In this document: positions 1 through 6,556 of the stretch, piece after piece
How positions within the stretch are numbered: position 1 is the stretch's first letter
Layout: each line of letters begins with the position of its first letter
Position numbers and translations under genes: made by a program
From: an uncultured bacterium
GTDB lineage: Bacteria; Actinomycetota; Actinomycetes; S36-B12
Direction: 5' to 3'
Assembly: GCA_903940375.1 (NCBI GenBank)
Contig: CAJAKT010000077.1
Location: forward strand, 1 to 8,073
DNA: 8,073 bases
Notes under the pieces: model-generated
The model's database searches: none
What the model was told of the DNA's origin: nothing
What the model saw: only the letters and a program-made list of their open reading frames with translations

Positions 1-1054
1 GGCCGTTCGTGCAGGAGCCGACGAACACGATGTCAACGGGCACCTGCTTCAACGGCGTGCCGGGGGTGAGCGCCATGTACTCCAGCGCACGCTCGATCGC
101 GACGCGGTCGACGTCGTCGCGTGCATCGTCCGGCGACGGCACGGATGCCGACAGCGGGAGCCCCTGGCCCGGGTTGGTGCCCCAGGTGACGAACGGACTC
201 AGGCTCGCTGCGTCGATGACGACCTCGGCGTCGTACGTCGCATCGGCATCGGACGGCAGCGTGCGCCAGTACGCGACCGCGTCATCCCAGTTGGTCCCGG
301 CCGGCGCGTGCGGCAGACCGTCGAGATATGCGAACGTCGTGTCGTCAGGGGCCACCATGCCGGCTCGGGCACCCGCCTCGATCGACATGTTGCACAGCGT
401 CATCCGGCCCTCCATCGAGAGCCCGCGGATCGCTGAGCCGCGGTACTCCAGGACGTAGCCCTGTCCGCCACCCGTGCCGATGTTCGCGATGACGGCAAGG
501 GTGATGTCCTTCGCCGTGACACCCGCCGGGAGCTCGCCGTCGACGGTGATGGCCATCGTCTTGAACGGCTTCAGGGGCAGGGTCTGCGTCGCGAGAACGT
601 GCTCGACCTCGCTGGTGCCGATGCCGAATGCCAGCGCGCCGAAGGCACCGTGCGTCGAGGTGTGCGAGTCACCGCAGACCACGGTCATGCCGGGCTGGGT
701 CAGGCCGAGCTGCGGGCCTACGACGTGCACGATCCCCTGCTCGATATTGCCGAGGGAGTACAGCGGAACGCCGAACTCCTCGCAGTTGTGCCGCAGCGCA
801 TCGACCTGGGCCCGGGAGATCGGGTCGGCGATGGGCAGCTGGATGTTCTCGGTCGGGACGTTGTGGTCCTCGGTCGCCAAGGTCAGGTCGGGGCGACGCA
901 CCGGCCGGTGGTGCGCGTGCCGCAGACCGTCGAAGGCCTGCGGGCTGGTGACCTCGTGGACGAGGTGGAGGTCGATGTAGAGCAGGTCAGGCTCGCCCTC
1001 CGCATGCCGGACCACGTGATCCGCCCATACCTTCTCTGCCAGCGTGCGTCCCAT
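1..1054 (-). CDS. leuC: 3-isopropylmalate dehydratase large subunit LeuC (3' end outside window)
   Basis: This is the large subunit of isopropylmalate isomerase, which with LeuD converts 2-isopropylmalate to 3-isopropylmalate in leucine synthesis; in organisms with CimA it usually also isomerises citramalate. The visible 351 residues begin MGRTLAEKVW and carry aconitase-family signatures: IDLHLVHEVTSPQAF near residue 27, TEDHNVP near 61, VCGDSHTSTHGAFGAL near 125, and VFVGSCTNG at the edge, whose Cys (about residue 348) is the first [4Fe-4S] ligand. About 115 C-terminal residues, including the other two cluster cysteines expected in the family, lie beyond the window. I chose the ATG at 1054 because GGGAGG (1059-1064) sits 4 nt upstream and I recall the same MGRTLAEKVW start in Streptomyces LeuC. 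An in-frame ATG at 1066 preceded by AAGGAG is a real alternative, adding four residues. The gene is divergent from the IclR regulator and shares its operator region; leuD is expected next. Confidence 0.96.
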   Translation of the reverse strand, partial: MGRTLAEKVWADHVVRHAEGEPDLLYIDLHLVHEVTSPQAFDGLRHAHHRPVRRPDLTLATEDHNVPTENIQLPIADPISRAQVDALRHNCEEFGVPLYSLGNIEQGIVHVVGPQLGLTQPGMTVVCGDSHTSTHGAFGALAFGIGTSEVEHVLATQTLPLKPFKTMAITVDGELPAGVTAKDITLAVIANIGTGGGQGYVLEYRGSAIRGLSMEGRMTLCNMSIEAGARAGMVAPDDTTFAYLDGLPHAPAGTNWDDAVAYWRTLPSDADATYDAEVVIDAASLSPFVTWGTNPGQGLPLSASVPSPDDARDDVDRVAIERALEYMALTPGTPLKQVPVDIVFVGSCTNG

Positions 1055-1073
1055 CGGACCTCCCATGGTCTCC

Positions 1074-1103
1074 TTGACATCTCACTATGTGAGACAGCAA
1101 TAT
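1074..1103 (+). promoter_or_regulatory. Promoter of the IclR regulator gene, likely giving a leaderless transcript
   Basis: A perfect -35 hexamer TTGACA (1074-1079) is followed after 18 nt by CAATAT (1098-1103), which matches TATAAT at three positions including the important second A and final T. Transcription would begin about 6-8 nt later, on or next to the GTG at 1110. This fits the lack of any ribosome binding site before that GTG. The spacer contains the inverted repeat described separately, so a bound regulator would block the polymerase directly. The position is inferred from the sequence only. Confidence 0.5.
1080..1094. promoter_or_regulatory. Operator: perfect inverted repeat for the IclR-type regulator
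   Basis: TCTCAC-TAT-GTGAGA is a perfect 6-bp inverted repeat with a 3-bp spacer, in the 55-bp gap between the divergent leuC and regulator starts. IclR-family dimers bind short palindromes, and NdgR/LtbR-type proteins are known to bind upstream of leuCD. Read towards leuC, the repeat contains CATAGT (1084-1089), a fair -10 hexamer that would give a leader of about 22 nt, although no good -35 stands before it. One dimer here could therefore control both genes. Binding is inferred. Confidence 0.65.
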
Positions 1104-1109
1104 CAGTAC

Positions 1110-1796
1110 GTGGACAACTCTAGCGGAGTCGGCGTCATTGACAAGACCGTGGGCGTACTGGATGCGATTGCTCGGGCACCGCGTTCCCTCGCCGAGCTGG
1201 TCGAGGCGACCGGCCTGCCCCGCCCGACCGCCCACCGGCTCGCCCTCGCCCTGGAGTTCCACCAGGTCCTGACCCGCGATACCGATGGTCGGTTCGCGAT
1301 CGGCGTCCGCGCTGCGCAGTGGGGCGCTGGCGTCGACGCGTGGCGCGGCAGCGCAGAGGCCGTGGTGCTGAGCCTGCGCGACACCACCGGCGTCAGCGCG
1401 CAGGTCTACCGGCGGGCGGGTGACCAGCGACTCTGCGTGGCTGCGGCAGAGCCAGCGGCGGGCCTGCGCGACACCGTTCCGGTGGGCTCGCTGCTCACGC
1501 TGCGGGCAGGGTCCGCAGCTCAGGTCCTCGTGGCGTGGCTGCCCGCCGAGGAGCGGACGGAACTCCTGGCCGGAGCGGCCTTCTCGGCCGCGGATCTCGC
1601 CGAGGTCCGGCGCCGCGGCTGGGCGCACAGCCTGGCCCAGCGCGAGCCCGGGGTCGCATCCGTCAGCGTGCCCGTTCGGGATGCCGATGGCCTGGTCATC
1701 GCTGCCGTCAGCATCTCCGGCCCCATCGAACGGCTGACCCGGCCCACCAAGCCAACTCTGGCAGCACTGAAGGCAGCGGCCGCCGTCCTCGCCTGA
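1110..1796 (+). CDS. ndgR: IclR-family transcriptional regulator of leucine/branched-chain amino acid genes (NdgR/LtbR type)
   Basis: The gene encodes a 228-residue DNA-binding regulator. The N-terminus MDNSSGVGVIDK leads into an IclR winged helix-turn-helix at about residues 9-60 (LAELVEATGLPRPTAHRLAL is the HTH core). An effector-binding domain fills the rest, with the typical segments LRDTVPVGS, AQREPGVASVSVPV and AAVSISGPIERLT. These segments and the position divergent from leuC match NdgR of Streptomyces and LtbR of Corynebacterium, which control leuCD and other amino acid genes. I start at GTG 1110 because homologues begin at this point. The longer frame from ATG 1044 would run through leuC coding sequence, the -35 box and the operator. 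No Shine-Dalgarno precedes the GTG, in keeping with a leaderless mRNA. A short hairpin follows the stop. The gene symbol is by analogy; the effector cannot be read from the sequence. Confidence 0.92.
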   Translation: MDNSSGVGVIDKTVGVLDAIARAPRSLAELVEATGLPRPTAHRLALALEFHQVLTRDTDGRFAIGVRAAQWGAGVDAWRGSAEAVVLSLRDTTGVSAQVYRRAGDQRLCVAAAEPAAGLRDTVPVGSLLTLRAGSAAQVLVAWLPAEERTELLAGAAFSAADLAEVRRRGWAHSLAQREPGVASVSVPVRDADGLVIAAVSISGPIERLTRPTKPTLAALKAAAAVLA

Positions 1797-1809
1797 CCGG
1801 GACTCCCGG
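1797..1809 (+). terminator. Weak hairpin directly after the regulator gene
   Basis: CCGGG-ACT-CCCGG begins one base after the TGA stop and forms a 5-bp G/C stem with a 3-nt loop. No T tract follows. It could slow or end transcription, but it is short, so this is only a possible terminator. Confidence 0.3.
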
Positions 1810-1867
1810 CGCACCACCATCGCGCCAACCCCATACCTGAAGTTAACCGCGGCGGCGCACTCCTGCG

Positions 1868-1896
1868 TTGCCTACGAGCCGCCTACAGGCCATCGT
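1868..1896 (+). promoter_or_regulatory. Candidate promoter of the small secreted protein gene
   Basis: TTGCCT (1868-1873; 4 of 6 to TTGACA) and CATCGT (1891-1896; 3 of 6 to TATAAT) are separated by 17 nt. Start of transcription near 1903 would leave a leader of about 20 nt with the clear AAGGAG ribosome binding site at 1914-1919. The hexamers are weak, so this is a best guess in the 127-nt gap. Confidence 0.3.
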
Positions 1897-1923
1897 GGAA
1901 GGGAGAACTCGAGAAGGAGCAAT

Positions 1924-2316
1924 ATGAGCAACCACCTCTCAATCGCCGCGATCATCGCGACTGCGGGGCTCGTCCTCGCGACCCCCGTTCCCGCCGCGGC
2001 CAGCACCCTCGTTTCGGCCACGAACGCCACGTGCACCCTCGGAACAAAGGCCCTGCTCACCCTGTCCCACGATGACGGACATGTGGAGGCGGAGATCGAG
2101 TTGCATGCCGCCAAGTCAGGCCAGTCCTGGCGCATCCGATTCTTCAATGACGGAGTCCGCGTACTGACCCTGACCCGCAACACCGTCGCGGAGGACGGCG
2201 GCGGCACGCTCTCCAGCAGTCGGCTCCTGACTGACCATGCCGACGGGAATGTGATCACCGTGCGAGTCGTGAATCAGGCAACCGGCGAGCGATGTGCCGT
2301 CTCAGCGTCCGTCTAG
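1924..2316 (+). CDS. Small secreted protein of unknown function
   Basis: This 130-residue protein has a Sec-type signal peptide: polar MSNH, a hydrophobic stretch at about 5-19, then PVPAAAS with cleavage likely near residues 26-27. The mature part, about 104 residues, has alternating hydrophobic and polar residues suggesting beta strands (TKALLTLSHDD, WRIRFFND, NVITVRVVNQ). Exactly two cysteines, C37 and C124, lie near its two ends and could form a disulphide closing a beta sandwich. No lipobox, sortase motif or membrane anchor is visible, so it is probably released. The start is firm: AAGGAG at 1914-1919 with 4 nt to the ATG. It stands alone between the regulator and convergent tRNA genes. 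I recognise no family and cannot assign a function. Confidence 0.8.
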   Translation: MSNHLSIAAIIATAGLVLATPVPAAASTLVSATNATCTLGTKALLTLSHDDGHVEAEIELHAAKSGQSWRIRFFNDGVRVLTLTRNTVAEDGGGTLSSSRLLTDHADGNVITVRVVNQATGERCAVSASV

Positions 2317-2324
2317 CCCCCAGC

Positions 2325-2338
2325 ACCCGCGTGCGGGT
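2325..2338 (+). terminator. Hairpin after the secreted protein gene
   Basis: ACCCG-CGTG-CGGGT lies 8 nt after the TAG stop and forms a short G/C-rich stem with a 4-nt loop. There is no T tract. With the larger hairpin at 2353-2382 it separates this gene from the convergent tRNAs. Confidence 0.35.
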
Positions 2339-2352
2339 CTGCCGAACGTGGC

Positions 2353-2382
2353 GAAGGGCCCCCGGCGAACCGGAGGCCCTTC
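2353..2382 (-). terminator. Strong hairpin ending the tRNA transcript, probably bidirectional
   Basis: GAAGGGCC (2353-2360) pairs perfectly with GGCCCTTC (2375-2382). An inner CCGG-CGAA-CCGG extends the stem with a stable tetraloop. It lies 5 nt beyond the 3' end of tRNA-Glu on the minus strand and also faces the secreted gene on the plus strand. Neither side has a T run, so it may act as a U-less terminator or as a 3' boundary for tRNA processing. Confidence 0.65.
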
Positions 2383-2387
2383 TCGCG

Positions 2388-2460
2388 TAGCCCCGACGGG
2401 ATTCGAACCCGCGCTACCGCCTTGAGAGGGCGGCGTGCTAGGCCACTACACAACGGGGCC
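2388..2460 (-). tRNA. tRNA-Glu, anticodon CTC
   Basis: The minus strand folds as a 73-nt tRNA. Acceptor GGCCCCG pairs with CGGGGCT (one G-U), and anticodon stem CCGCC/GGCGG encloses loop CTCTCAA with anticodon CTC, reading the Glu codon GAG. The T arm is GCGGG-TTCGAAT-CCCGT and the discriminator base is A. The 3' CCA is not encoded (ACGCG follows), so it must be added after transcription. It is the second gene of a Gln-Glu tRNA pair with a 52-nt spacer. Confidence 0.97.
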
Positions 2461-2512
2461 GTGCATTTCTTGCGCTTACATGACAAACGGCCGCTTGCGC
2501 GACCGCGCGTCG

Positions 2513-2584
2513 CTGGGGTACCAGGACTCGAACCTAGACTAACTGAACCAGAATCAGTTGGGCTGCCAATTACCCCATACCCCA
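2513..2584 (-). tRNA. tRNA-Gln, anticodon CTG
   Basis: The minus strand folds as a 72-nt tRNA. Acceptor TGGGGTA pairs with TACCCCA, starting with the U1-A72 pair typical of tRNA-Gln. Anticodon stem ACTGA/TCAGT holds loop TTCTGGT with anticodon CTG, reading the Gln codon CAG. The T arm is CTAGG-TTCGAGT-CCTGG, the discriminator is G, and CCA is not encoded. It lies 85 nt after the gltX stop and precedes tRNA-Glu in the same probable transcript. Confidence 0.97.
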
Positions 2585-2622
2585 AGGCTGCCGACGCTTG
2601 CGCGCCATTGACCGGCTCGGAA

Positions 2623-2652
2623 AGTATAGACGGACCCCGATAGTGCTCTCGA
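2623..2652 (-). promoter_or_regulatory. Promoter of the tRNA-Gln/tRNA-Glu transcript
   Basis: On the minus strand TCGAGA (2647-2652; 4 of 6 to TTGACA) stands 18 nt before TATACT (2623-2628; 5 of 6 to TATAAT). Start of transcription near 2616 gives about 30 nt of 5' leader before tRNA-Gln. It lies within the 85-nt gltX-tRNA gap, so the tRNAs can be expressed independently of gltX, though read-through remains possible. Confidence 0.6.
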
Positions 2653-2669
2653 CCGGGTCTGGCTCTCGG

Positions 2670-4151
2670 TCAGCCGGCTGCGCGCAGGCGGTCGAGTGTG
2701 ACGTCCCGGCCGAGGATCTCGAGGGACTCGAAAAGCGGTGGTGAGATCCGCCGGCCCGTGACGGCAACACGCACGGGGCCGAAGGCGACCTTTGGCTTGA
2801 GCCCCAGACCGTCGATCAGAGCGGCGCGAAGCGCAGCCTCGATCGACGCGGCCGACCAGTCGTCAATCGCCGCAAGGGCGCTGATCGATGACGCGATCAC
2901 CGGTGCCGCGTCGTCCGTCAGGACAGCTGCGGCATCAGCCTCGTCGACGGTGAAGCGTGCCGGCGGAAGCAGCAGGAAGGCGAGCATCCCGACCGACTGC
3001 TTGAGGGTCTCCAGCCGCTCCTGGATGAGCGGGACCGCCGCGGCCATGGTCAGCTGCTGCTCTGCGGTCAGCGGCTCGGTGACGACGCCCGCCTCGACCA
3101 GATACGGCACCACCCGCACGGCCAGATCCTCGGCGGAAAGGGTGCGGATCCAGTCACCGTTGATGGCAGTGCACTTCTTGAGGTCGAAGCGGGCCGGGTT
3201 CGGGCTGACGCGATCCAGGGTGAAGGCAGCCGCCATCTCGTCCTTGCCGAAGAACTCGCGGTCCTCCCCCATCGACCAGCCCAGCAGTGCGAGGTAGTTC
3301 AGGAGTGCCTCGGGGAGGAAGCCCTCGTCGCGGTACCACTGCAGGGAGGACTCGGGATCGCGCTTGGACAGCTTCTTGTTGCCCTCGCCCATGACGTAGG
3401 GCAGGTGGCCGAAGCGCGGCGTGGTGCCGTCACTGACACCGATCTCGGCAAGTGCGCCGTACAGAGCGAGCTGACGCGGCGTCGACGACAGCAGGTCCTC
3501 GCCGCGCAGCACGTGCGTGATGCGCATCAGTGCGTCGTCAACCGGGTTGACGAGCGTGTACAGCGGCTCACCGTTCGCCCGCACCAGGACGAAGTCCGGA
3601 ACCTGATCGGCGGCGAATGTGATCGGCCCGCGGACCAGGTCGTCCCATGTGGAGTCGTGATCAGGCATCCGGAAGCGCAGCACGGGGGCGCGGCCCTCGG
3701 ACACGTAGCCCGCGACCTGGTCTGCCGAGAGCGCCCGGCAGTGCCGGTCGTAGCCCGGAGCACGCTTCTCCGCCATCGCCTGCTCGCGTCGAGCCTCGAG
3801 CTCCTCGGTCGAGCAGTAGCAGTCGTAGGCGAATCCCCCCGCTCGCAGGCGGTTGGCCACGTCGGTGTAGACACCGTCGCGCATCCGCGCCGACTGCCGA
3901 TACGGCTCGTAGGGGCCGCCGACCTCGGGGCCTTCATCCCAGTTCAGTCCCAGCCAGCGCATGGCCTCCAGCAGCGCGATGTACGACTCCTCGCTGTCGC
4001 GCGCACTGTCGGTGTCCTCGATGCGGAAGACGAAGGTGCCACCGGTGTGACGCGCGTACGCCCAGTTGAACAGGGCCGTGCGCACCATCCCCACGTGCGG
4101 ATTGCCTGTCGGGGACGGGCAGAAGCGGACGCGTACGTTGCTGTCAGACAC
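2670..4151 (-). CDS. gltX: Glutamyl-tRNA synthetase
   Basis: This class I aminoacyl-tRNA synthetase joins glutamate to tRNA-Glu in the cytoplasm. Most actinobacteria lack GlnRS and use a non-discriminating GluRS that also charges tRNA-Gln, which GatCAB then amidates; that is the likely case here but is not provable from the window. The 493 residues match the family's length. The Rossmann core opens RVRFCPSPTGNPHVGM, with the HIGH-type signature HVGM at about 19-22; EDTDSARDS follows, and the KMSKS-type motif KLSKR is at 260-264. The C-terminal third is the helical anticodon-binding domain. I chose GTG 4151 (MSDSNVRVRF) because GGTGA lies 6 nt upstream and homologues start similarly; TTG 4157 would add two residues. 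The start overlaps the end of the FAH-family gene by 8 nt, implying translational coupling in the cimA operon. tRNA-Gln and tRNA-Glu follow. Confidence 0.97.
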   Translation of the reverse strand: MSDSNVRVRFCPSPTGNPHVGMVRTALFNWAYARHTGGTFVFRIEDTDSARDSEESYIALLEAMRWLGLNWDEGPEVGGPYEPYRQSARMRDGVYTDVANRLRAGGFAYDCYCSTEELEARREQAMAEKRAPGYDRHCRALSADQVAGYVSEGRAPVLRFRMPDHDSTWDDLVRGPITFAADQVPDFVLVRANGEPLYTLVNPVDDALMRITHVLRGEDLLSSTPRQLALYGALAEIGVSDGTTPRFGHLPYVMGEGNKKLSKRDPESSLQWYRDEGFLPEALLNYLALLGWSMGEDREFFGKDEMAAAFTLDRVSPNPARFDLKKCTAINGDWIRTLSAEDLAVRVVPYLVEAGVVTEPLTAEQQLTMAAAVPLIQERLETLKQSVGMLAFLLLPPARFTVDEADAAAVLTDDAAPVIASSISALAAIDDWSAASIEAALRAALIDGLGLKPKVAFGPVRVAVTGRRISPPLFESLEILGRDVTLDRLRAAG

Positions 4152-4905
4152 GATCAATCACCGGATTCGTCAGAGTGCCAATACCGTCGATGGACACCGA
4201 GACCTCGTCGCCTGCGACGAGGGGCCCCACCCCCGCGGGCGTGCCGGTGAGGATGACGTCGCCGGGCAGCAGCGTCATCACGGAGCTGATCCACGACACC
4301 AGCGAAGTGACGTCGTGCACCATGTCGCCGGTCGAGCCGGCCTGCCGGACATCGCCATTGACCAGGCAGGTGATGTCGGCATCGTCGAGGTCGACGCTCG
4401 TCTCGATCCACGGTCCGATCGGGCAGAACGAGTCGAAGCCCTTCGCGCGACCCCACTGACCGTCGGTGCGCTGAAGATCGCGTGCGGTGACGTCGTTCGC
4501 GCAGGTGAACCCGAGGATGACCTCAGGAACGCGCTCTTCCGGGACGTCGCGGCACAGCCGGCCGATCACGATCGCCAGTTCGGCCTCGTGCTCGACGAGC
4601 TCCGACTGCCAGGGCAGCAGGATCGGCTCGCCTGGGCCGATGACGCTGGTGTTGGGCTTGAGGAAGATCATCGGCGCGACCGGAACCTCGTTGCCCATCT
4701 CGCGCGCATGCTCGGCATAGTTGCGTCCGACCGCGATGATCTTGCTCGGCAGCACCGGTGCGACGAGTCGGACGTCGGCCAGCTGGAGCACGCGCCCCTC
4801 CGGCTCGAACGGGCCAAAGGGGTGACTGCTCAGCAGGGCCACCGCCTCACCCTCGATGACCCCGTAGTGAAGCTCGTCGTCGACGGATACCCGGCAGATG
4901 CGCAC
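4144..4905 (-). CDS. Fumarylacetoacetate hydrolase (FAH) family protein
   Basis: This 253-residue cytoplasmic enzyme belongs to the FAH superfamily, whose members hydrolyse, decarboxylate or isomerise beta-keto and oxalo compounds with a divalent metal. Visible signatures are AVGRNYAEHAREMG (about 58-71), PMIFLKPNTSVIG (78-90), the metal-binding E107 and E109 in VEHEAELAIVIG, D138 in CANDVTARDLQ, AKGFDSFCPIGPW (154-166) and the C-terminal PGDVILTGTPAGVGP. A short N-terminal domain (1-50) precedes the catalytic core, as in YcgM/FAHD1-like proteins. Start is GTG 4905, with AGGG 8 nt upstream. It begins 10 nt after the cimA stop and runs into gltX, so the three genes are almost certainly one operon. 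Its position suggests a housekeeping role such as oxaloacetate decarboxylation or enol/keto tautomerisation near pyruvate metabolism, but the substrate cannot be assigned from sequence. Confidence 0.93.
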   Translation of the reverse strand: MRICRVSVDDELHYGVIEGEAVALLSSHPFGPFEPEGRVLQLADVRLVAPVLPSKIIAVGRNYAEHAREMGNEVPVAPMIFLKPNTSVIGPGEPILLPWQSELVEHEAELAIVIGRLCRDVPEERVPEVILGFTCANDVTARDLQRTDGQWGRAKGFDSFCPIGPWIETSVDLDDADITCLVNGDVRQAGSTGDMVHDVTSLVSWISSVMTLLPGDVILTGTPAGVGPLVAGDEVSVSIDGIGTLTNPVIDRV

Positions 4906-4915
4906 GAACGTGACC

Positions 4916-6490
4916 CTACCGATCCCGGCGAAGCAGCCCGTACTTCACGGCATCCTCGAGCGCCCGCCAGGACGCTGCGATGACGTTCTCGTGCACGCCG
5001 ACGGTGCTCCAGGAGTCCGCTCCGTCGCTCGTGCCGATGAGCACCCGGGTCTTCGCCCCCGTGCCCTGCTTCTCGTCGAGGATGCGCACCTTGTAGTCGA
5101 CCAGCCGCATCGTGTCGAGATCCGGGTACACCTGCACGATGGCCCGACGCATGGCCCGGTCGAGGGCATTGACCGGGCCGTTGCCCTCGGCCGTCGAGAT
5201 GATGCGCTCACCATCGATGTGCAGCTTCACCGTGGCCTCGGTCTTGACGACGCCGTCGGCGTCCTGCTCGACGATGGTGCGCCATGACTCGACCTCGAAC
5301 GCCACCTCGGCACCCTGGCTGTCGAGGATGAGCAGCTCGAAGGAGGCATCGGCTGCCTCGAACGACCAGCCCTGCGACTCGAGCGCCTTGACCTGCTCGA
5401 CCACCTGCGTCACGACATCCGGACTCTGGGACAGGTCGTGTCCGAGCTCAGCGCCCTTCAGCTCGATGGACGCGCGGCCCGCCATTTCCGTGACGAGCAC
5501 GTTCTGCTGGTTGCCGACCACGGCAGGATCGATGTGGTTGTACAGGTCGGCGTTGACCTTGAGTGCGCTCGCATGCAGGCCGGCCTTGTGGGCGAACGAC
5601 GCCCAGCCGGCATACGGCTGATGGGTGTTCGGTGCGATGTTGGCGATCTCCGCGATGGCGTGGGAGAACCGGACCGTCTCGGCGAGGGAACCCTCGGGGA
5701 GGCAATCGATCCCGAGCTTGAGCTGGAGGTTCGGAACCACCACGAACAGGTCGGCATTGCCGGTGCGCTCGCCGTAGCCGTTGGCCGTGCACTGGACGTG
5801 CGTGACGCCGGCCTCCACCGCAGTCACCGAGTTGGCGATGGCACAGCCGGTGTCGTCCTGGCAGTGGATGCCCAGCCGTACTCCTGAGCGCTGCTTCACG
5901 TCGGTGACGATCTCGTACATCCCGAATGGCAGCATTCCGCCGTTGGTGTCGCACATGACGCCCACCGAAGCGCCTGCTTCCGCTGCAGCAATGAGCAGGC
6001 TGACGCCGTAGTCCTTGTCGTGCTTGTATCCGTCGAAGAAGTGCTCCATGTCGACGAAGACCTTGCGGCCCTCGTTGACCAGGAAACGAACGGTGTCCTG
6101 CACCATGGCGAGGTTCTCCTCGTTCGTGGTGCGCAGGGCCTCCTTCACATGGCGCACATCCGACTTCGCGACGATGGTGATGACGGGAGCGTGCGAGTCG
6201 AGCAGGGCGCGGACCTGAAGGTCGTCCTCGACGCGAACTCCGGCCTTGCGGGTTGCACCGAATGCCACGAGCTCTGCGTTCTTCAGCGACAACTCGGTAC
6301 GGGCGCGCTCGAAGAACTCGGTGTCCTTGGGCATCGCACCCGGCCAGCCACCCTCGATGAAGCCCACGCCGTACTCGTCCAGCATCCGGGCCACGGCGAG
6401 CTTGTCGGCGACCGAGTACGAGATGCCCTCGCGCTGGGCCCCGTCACGCAATGTGGTGTCGTAGACGTGGAAGGCGTCAGGGCGCGTCAT
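4916..6490 (-). CDS. cimA: (R)-citramalate synthase CimA
   Basis: CimA condenses pyruvate with acetyl-CoA to (R)-citramalate, opening a threonine-independent route to 2-oxobutyrate and isoleucine. The 524 residues show a DRE-TIM barrel starting DTTLRDGAQREG (D11 is a metal ligand), FIEGGWPGAMPKD, GVMCDTNGG, IHCQDDTGCAIANS (H209) and NGYGERTGNAD (N245). FAHKAGLHASAL marks the communicator region, and a C-terminal LeuA-type regulatory domain (about 400-520) normally carries isoleucine feedback inhibition. Length and SYSVADK/GWPGAMPKD segments favour the actinobacterial/cyanobacterial CimA group over LeuA or homocitrate synthase. The usual second metal histidine of the HxH motif is Gln211 here. 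The start is ATG 6490 with GAGGA 6 nt upstream. It is the first gene of the cimA - FAH - gltX operon and is preceded by an attenuator-like leader with three Ile codons. Confidence 0.93.
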   Translation of the reverse strand: MTRPDAFHVYDTTLRDGAQREGISYSVADKLAVARMLDEYGVGFIEGGWPGAMPKDTEFFERARTELSLKNAELVAFGATRKAGVRVEDDLQVRALLDSHAPVITIVAKSDVRHVKEALRTTNEENLAMVQDTVRFLVNEGRKVFVDMEHFFDGYKHDKDYGVSLLIAAAEAGASVGVMCDTNGGMLPFGMYEIVTDVKQRSGVRLGIHCQDDTGCAIANSVTAVEAGVTHVQCTANGYGERTGNADLFVVVPNLQLKLGIDCLPEGSLAETVRFSHAIAEIANIAPNTHQPYAGWASFAHKAGLHASALKVNADLYNHIDPAVVGNQQNVLVTEMAGRASIELKGAELGHDLSQSPDVVTQVVEQVKALESQGWSFEAADASFELLILDSQGAEVAFEVESWRTIVEQDADGVVKTEATVKLHIDGERIISTAEGNGPVNALDRAMRRAIVQVYPDLDTMRLVDYKVRILDEKQGTGAKTRVLIGTSDGADSWSTVGVHENVIAASWRALEDAVKYGLLRRDR

Positions 6491-6528
6491 GGTCTGTCCT
6501 CACGTTCGGTGCCCATCGTCCGCCAACG

Positions 6529-6556
6529 AAAAAGCCCCCCGCGGGTGCGAAGGGCT
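6529..6556 (-). terminator. Intrinsic terminator (attenuator) in the cimA leader
   Basis: On the minus strand AGCCC (6552-6556) pairs with GGGCT (6533-6537) around a G/C-rich loop containing CCCGCGGG, and the stem is followed at once by TTTTT (6529-6533). This is the only hairpin in the window with a proper T run, and it stands inside the cimA 5' leader, 38 nt before the ATG. A terminator placed before the gene it serves implies regulated premature termination. Confidence 0.75.

Noticed and set aside
1044..1109. Upstream ATG start giving a 250-residue regulator
   Set aside because: The extra 22 residues would be encoded by leuC coding sequence, the -35 box and the operator; homologues start at the MDNSSGVG segment.
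599..1123. Plus-strand open frames over leuC
   Set aside because: The opposite strand encodes 351 uninterrupted LeuC residues; the plus frames lack recognisable domains.
987..1820. 277-residue minus-strand open frame across the regulator gene
   Set aside because: It runs antisense to a clear IclR protein and through the operator and leuC start, and has low-complexity composition typical of a shadow frame.
2461..2512. Possible third tRNA or small RNA between the two tRNAs
   Set aside because: The 52-nt spacer has a few short GCGC-type self-pairings but no tRNA arms and no promoter.
3405..4250. Long plus-strand open frame antisense to gltX (and others at 4066-4983, 4898-5287, 5438-5887 and 6020-6715)
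   Set aside because: These mirror high-G+C coding sequence on the other strand. The minus frames carry full enzyme motifs, while the plus frames show no family signature and no ribosome binding site.
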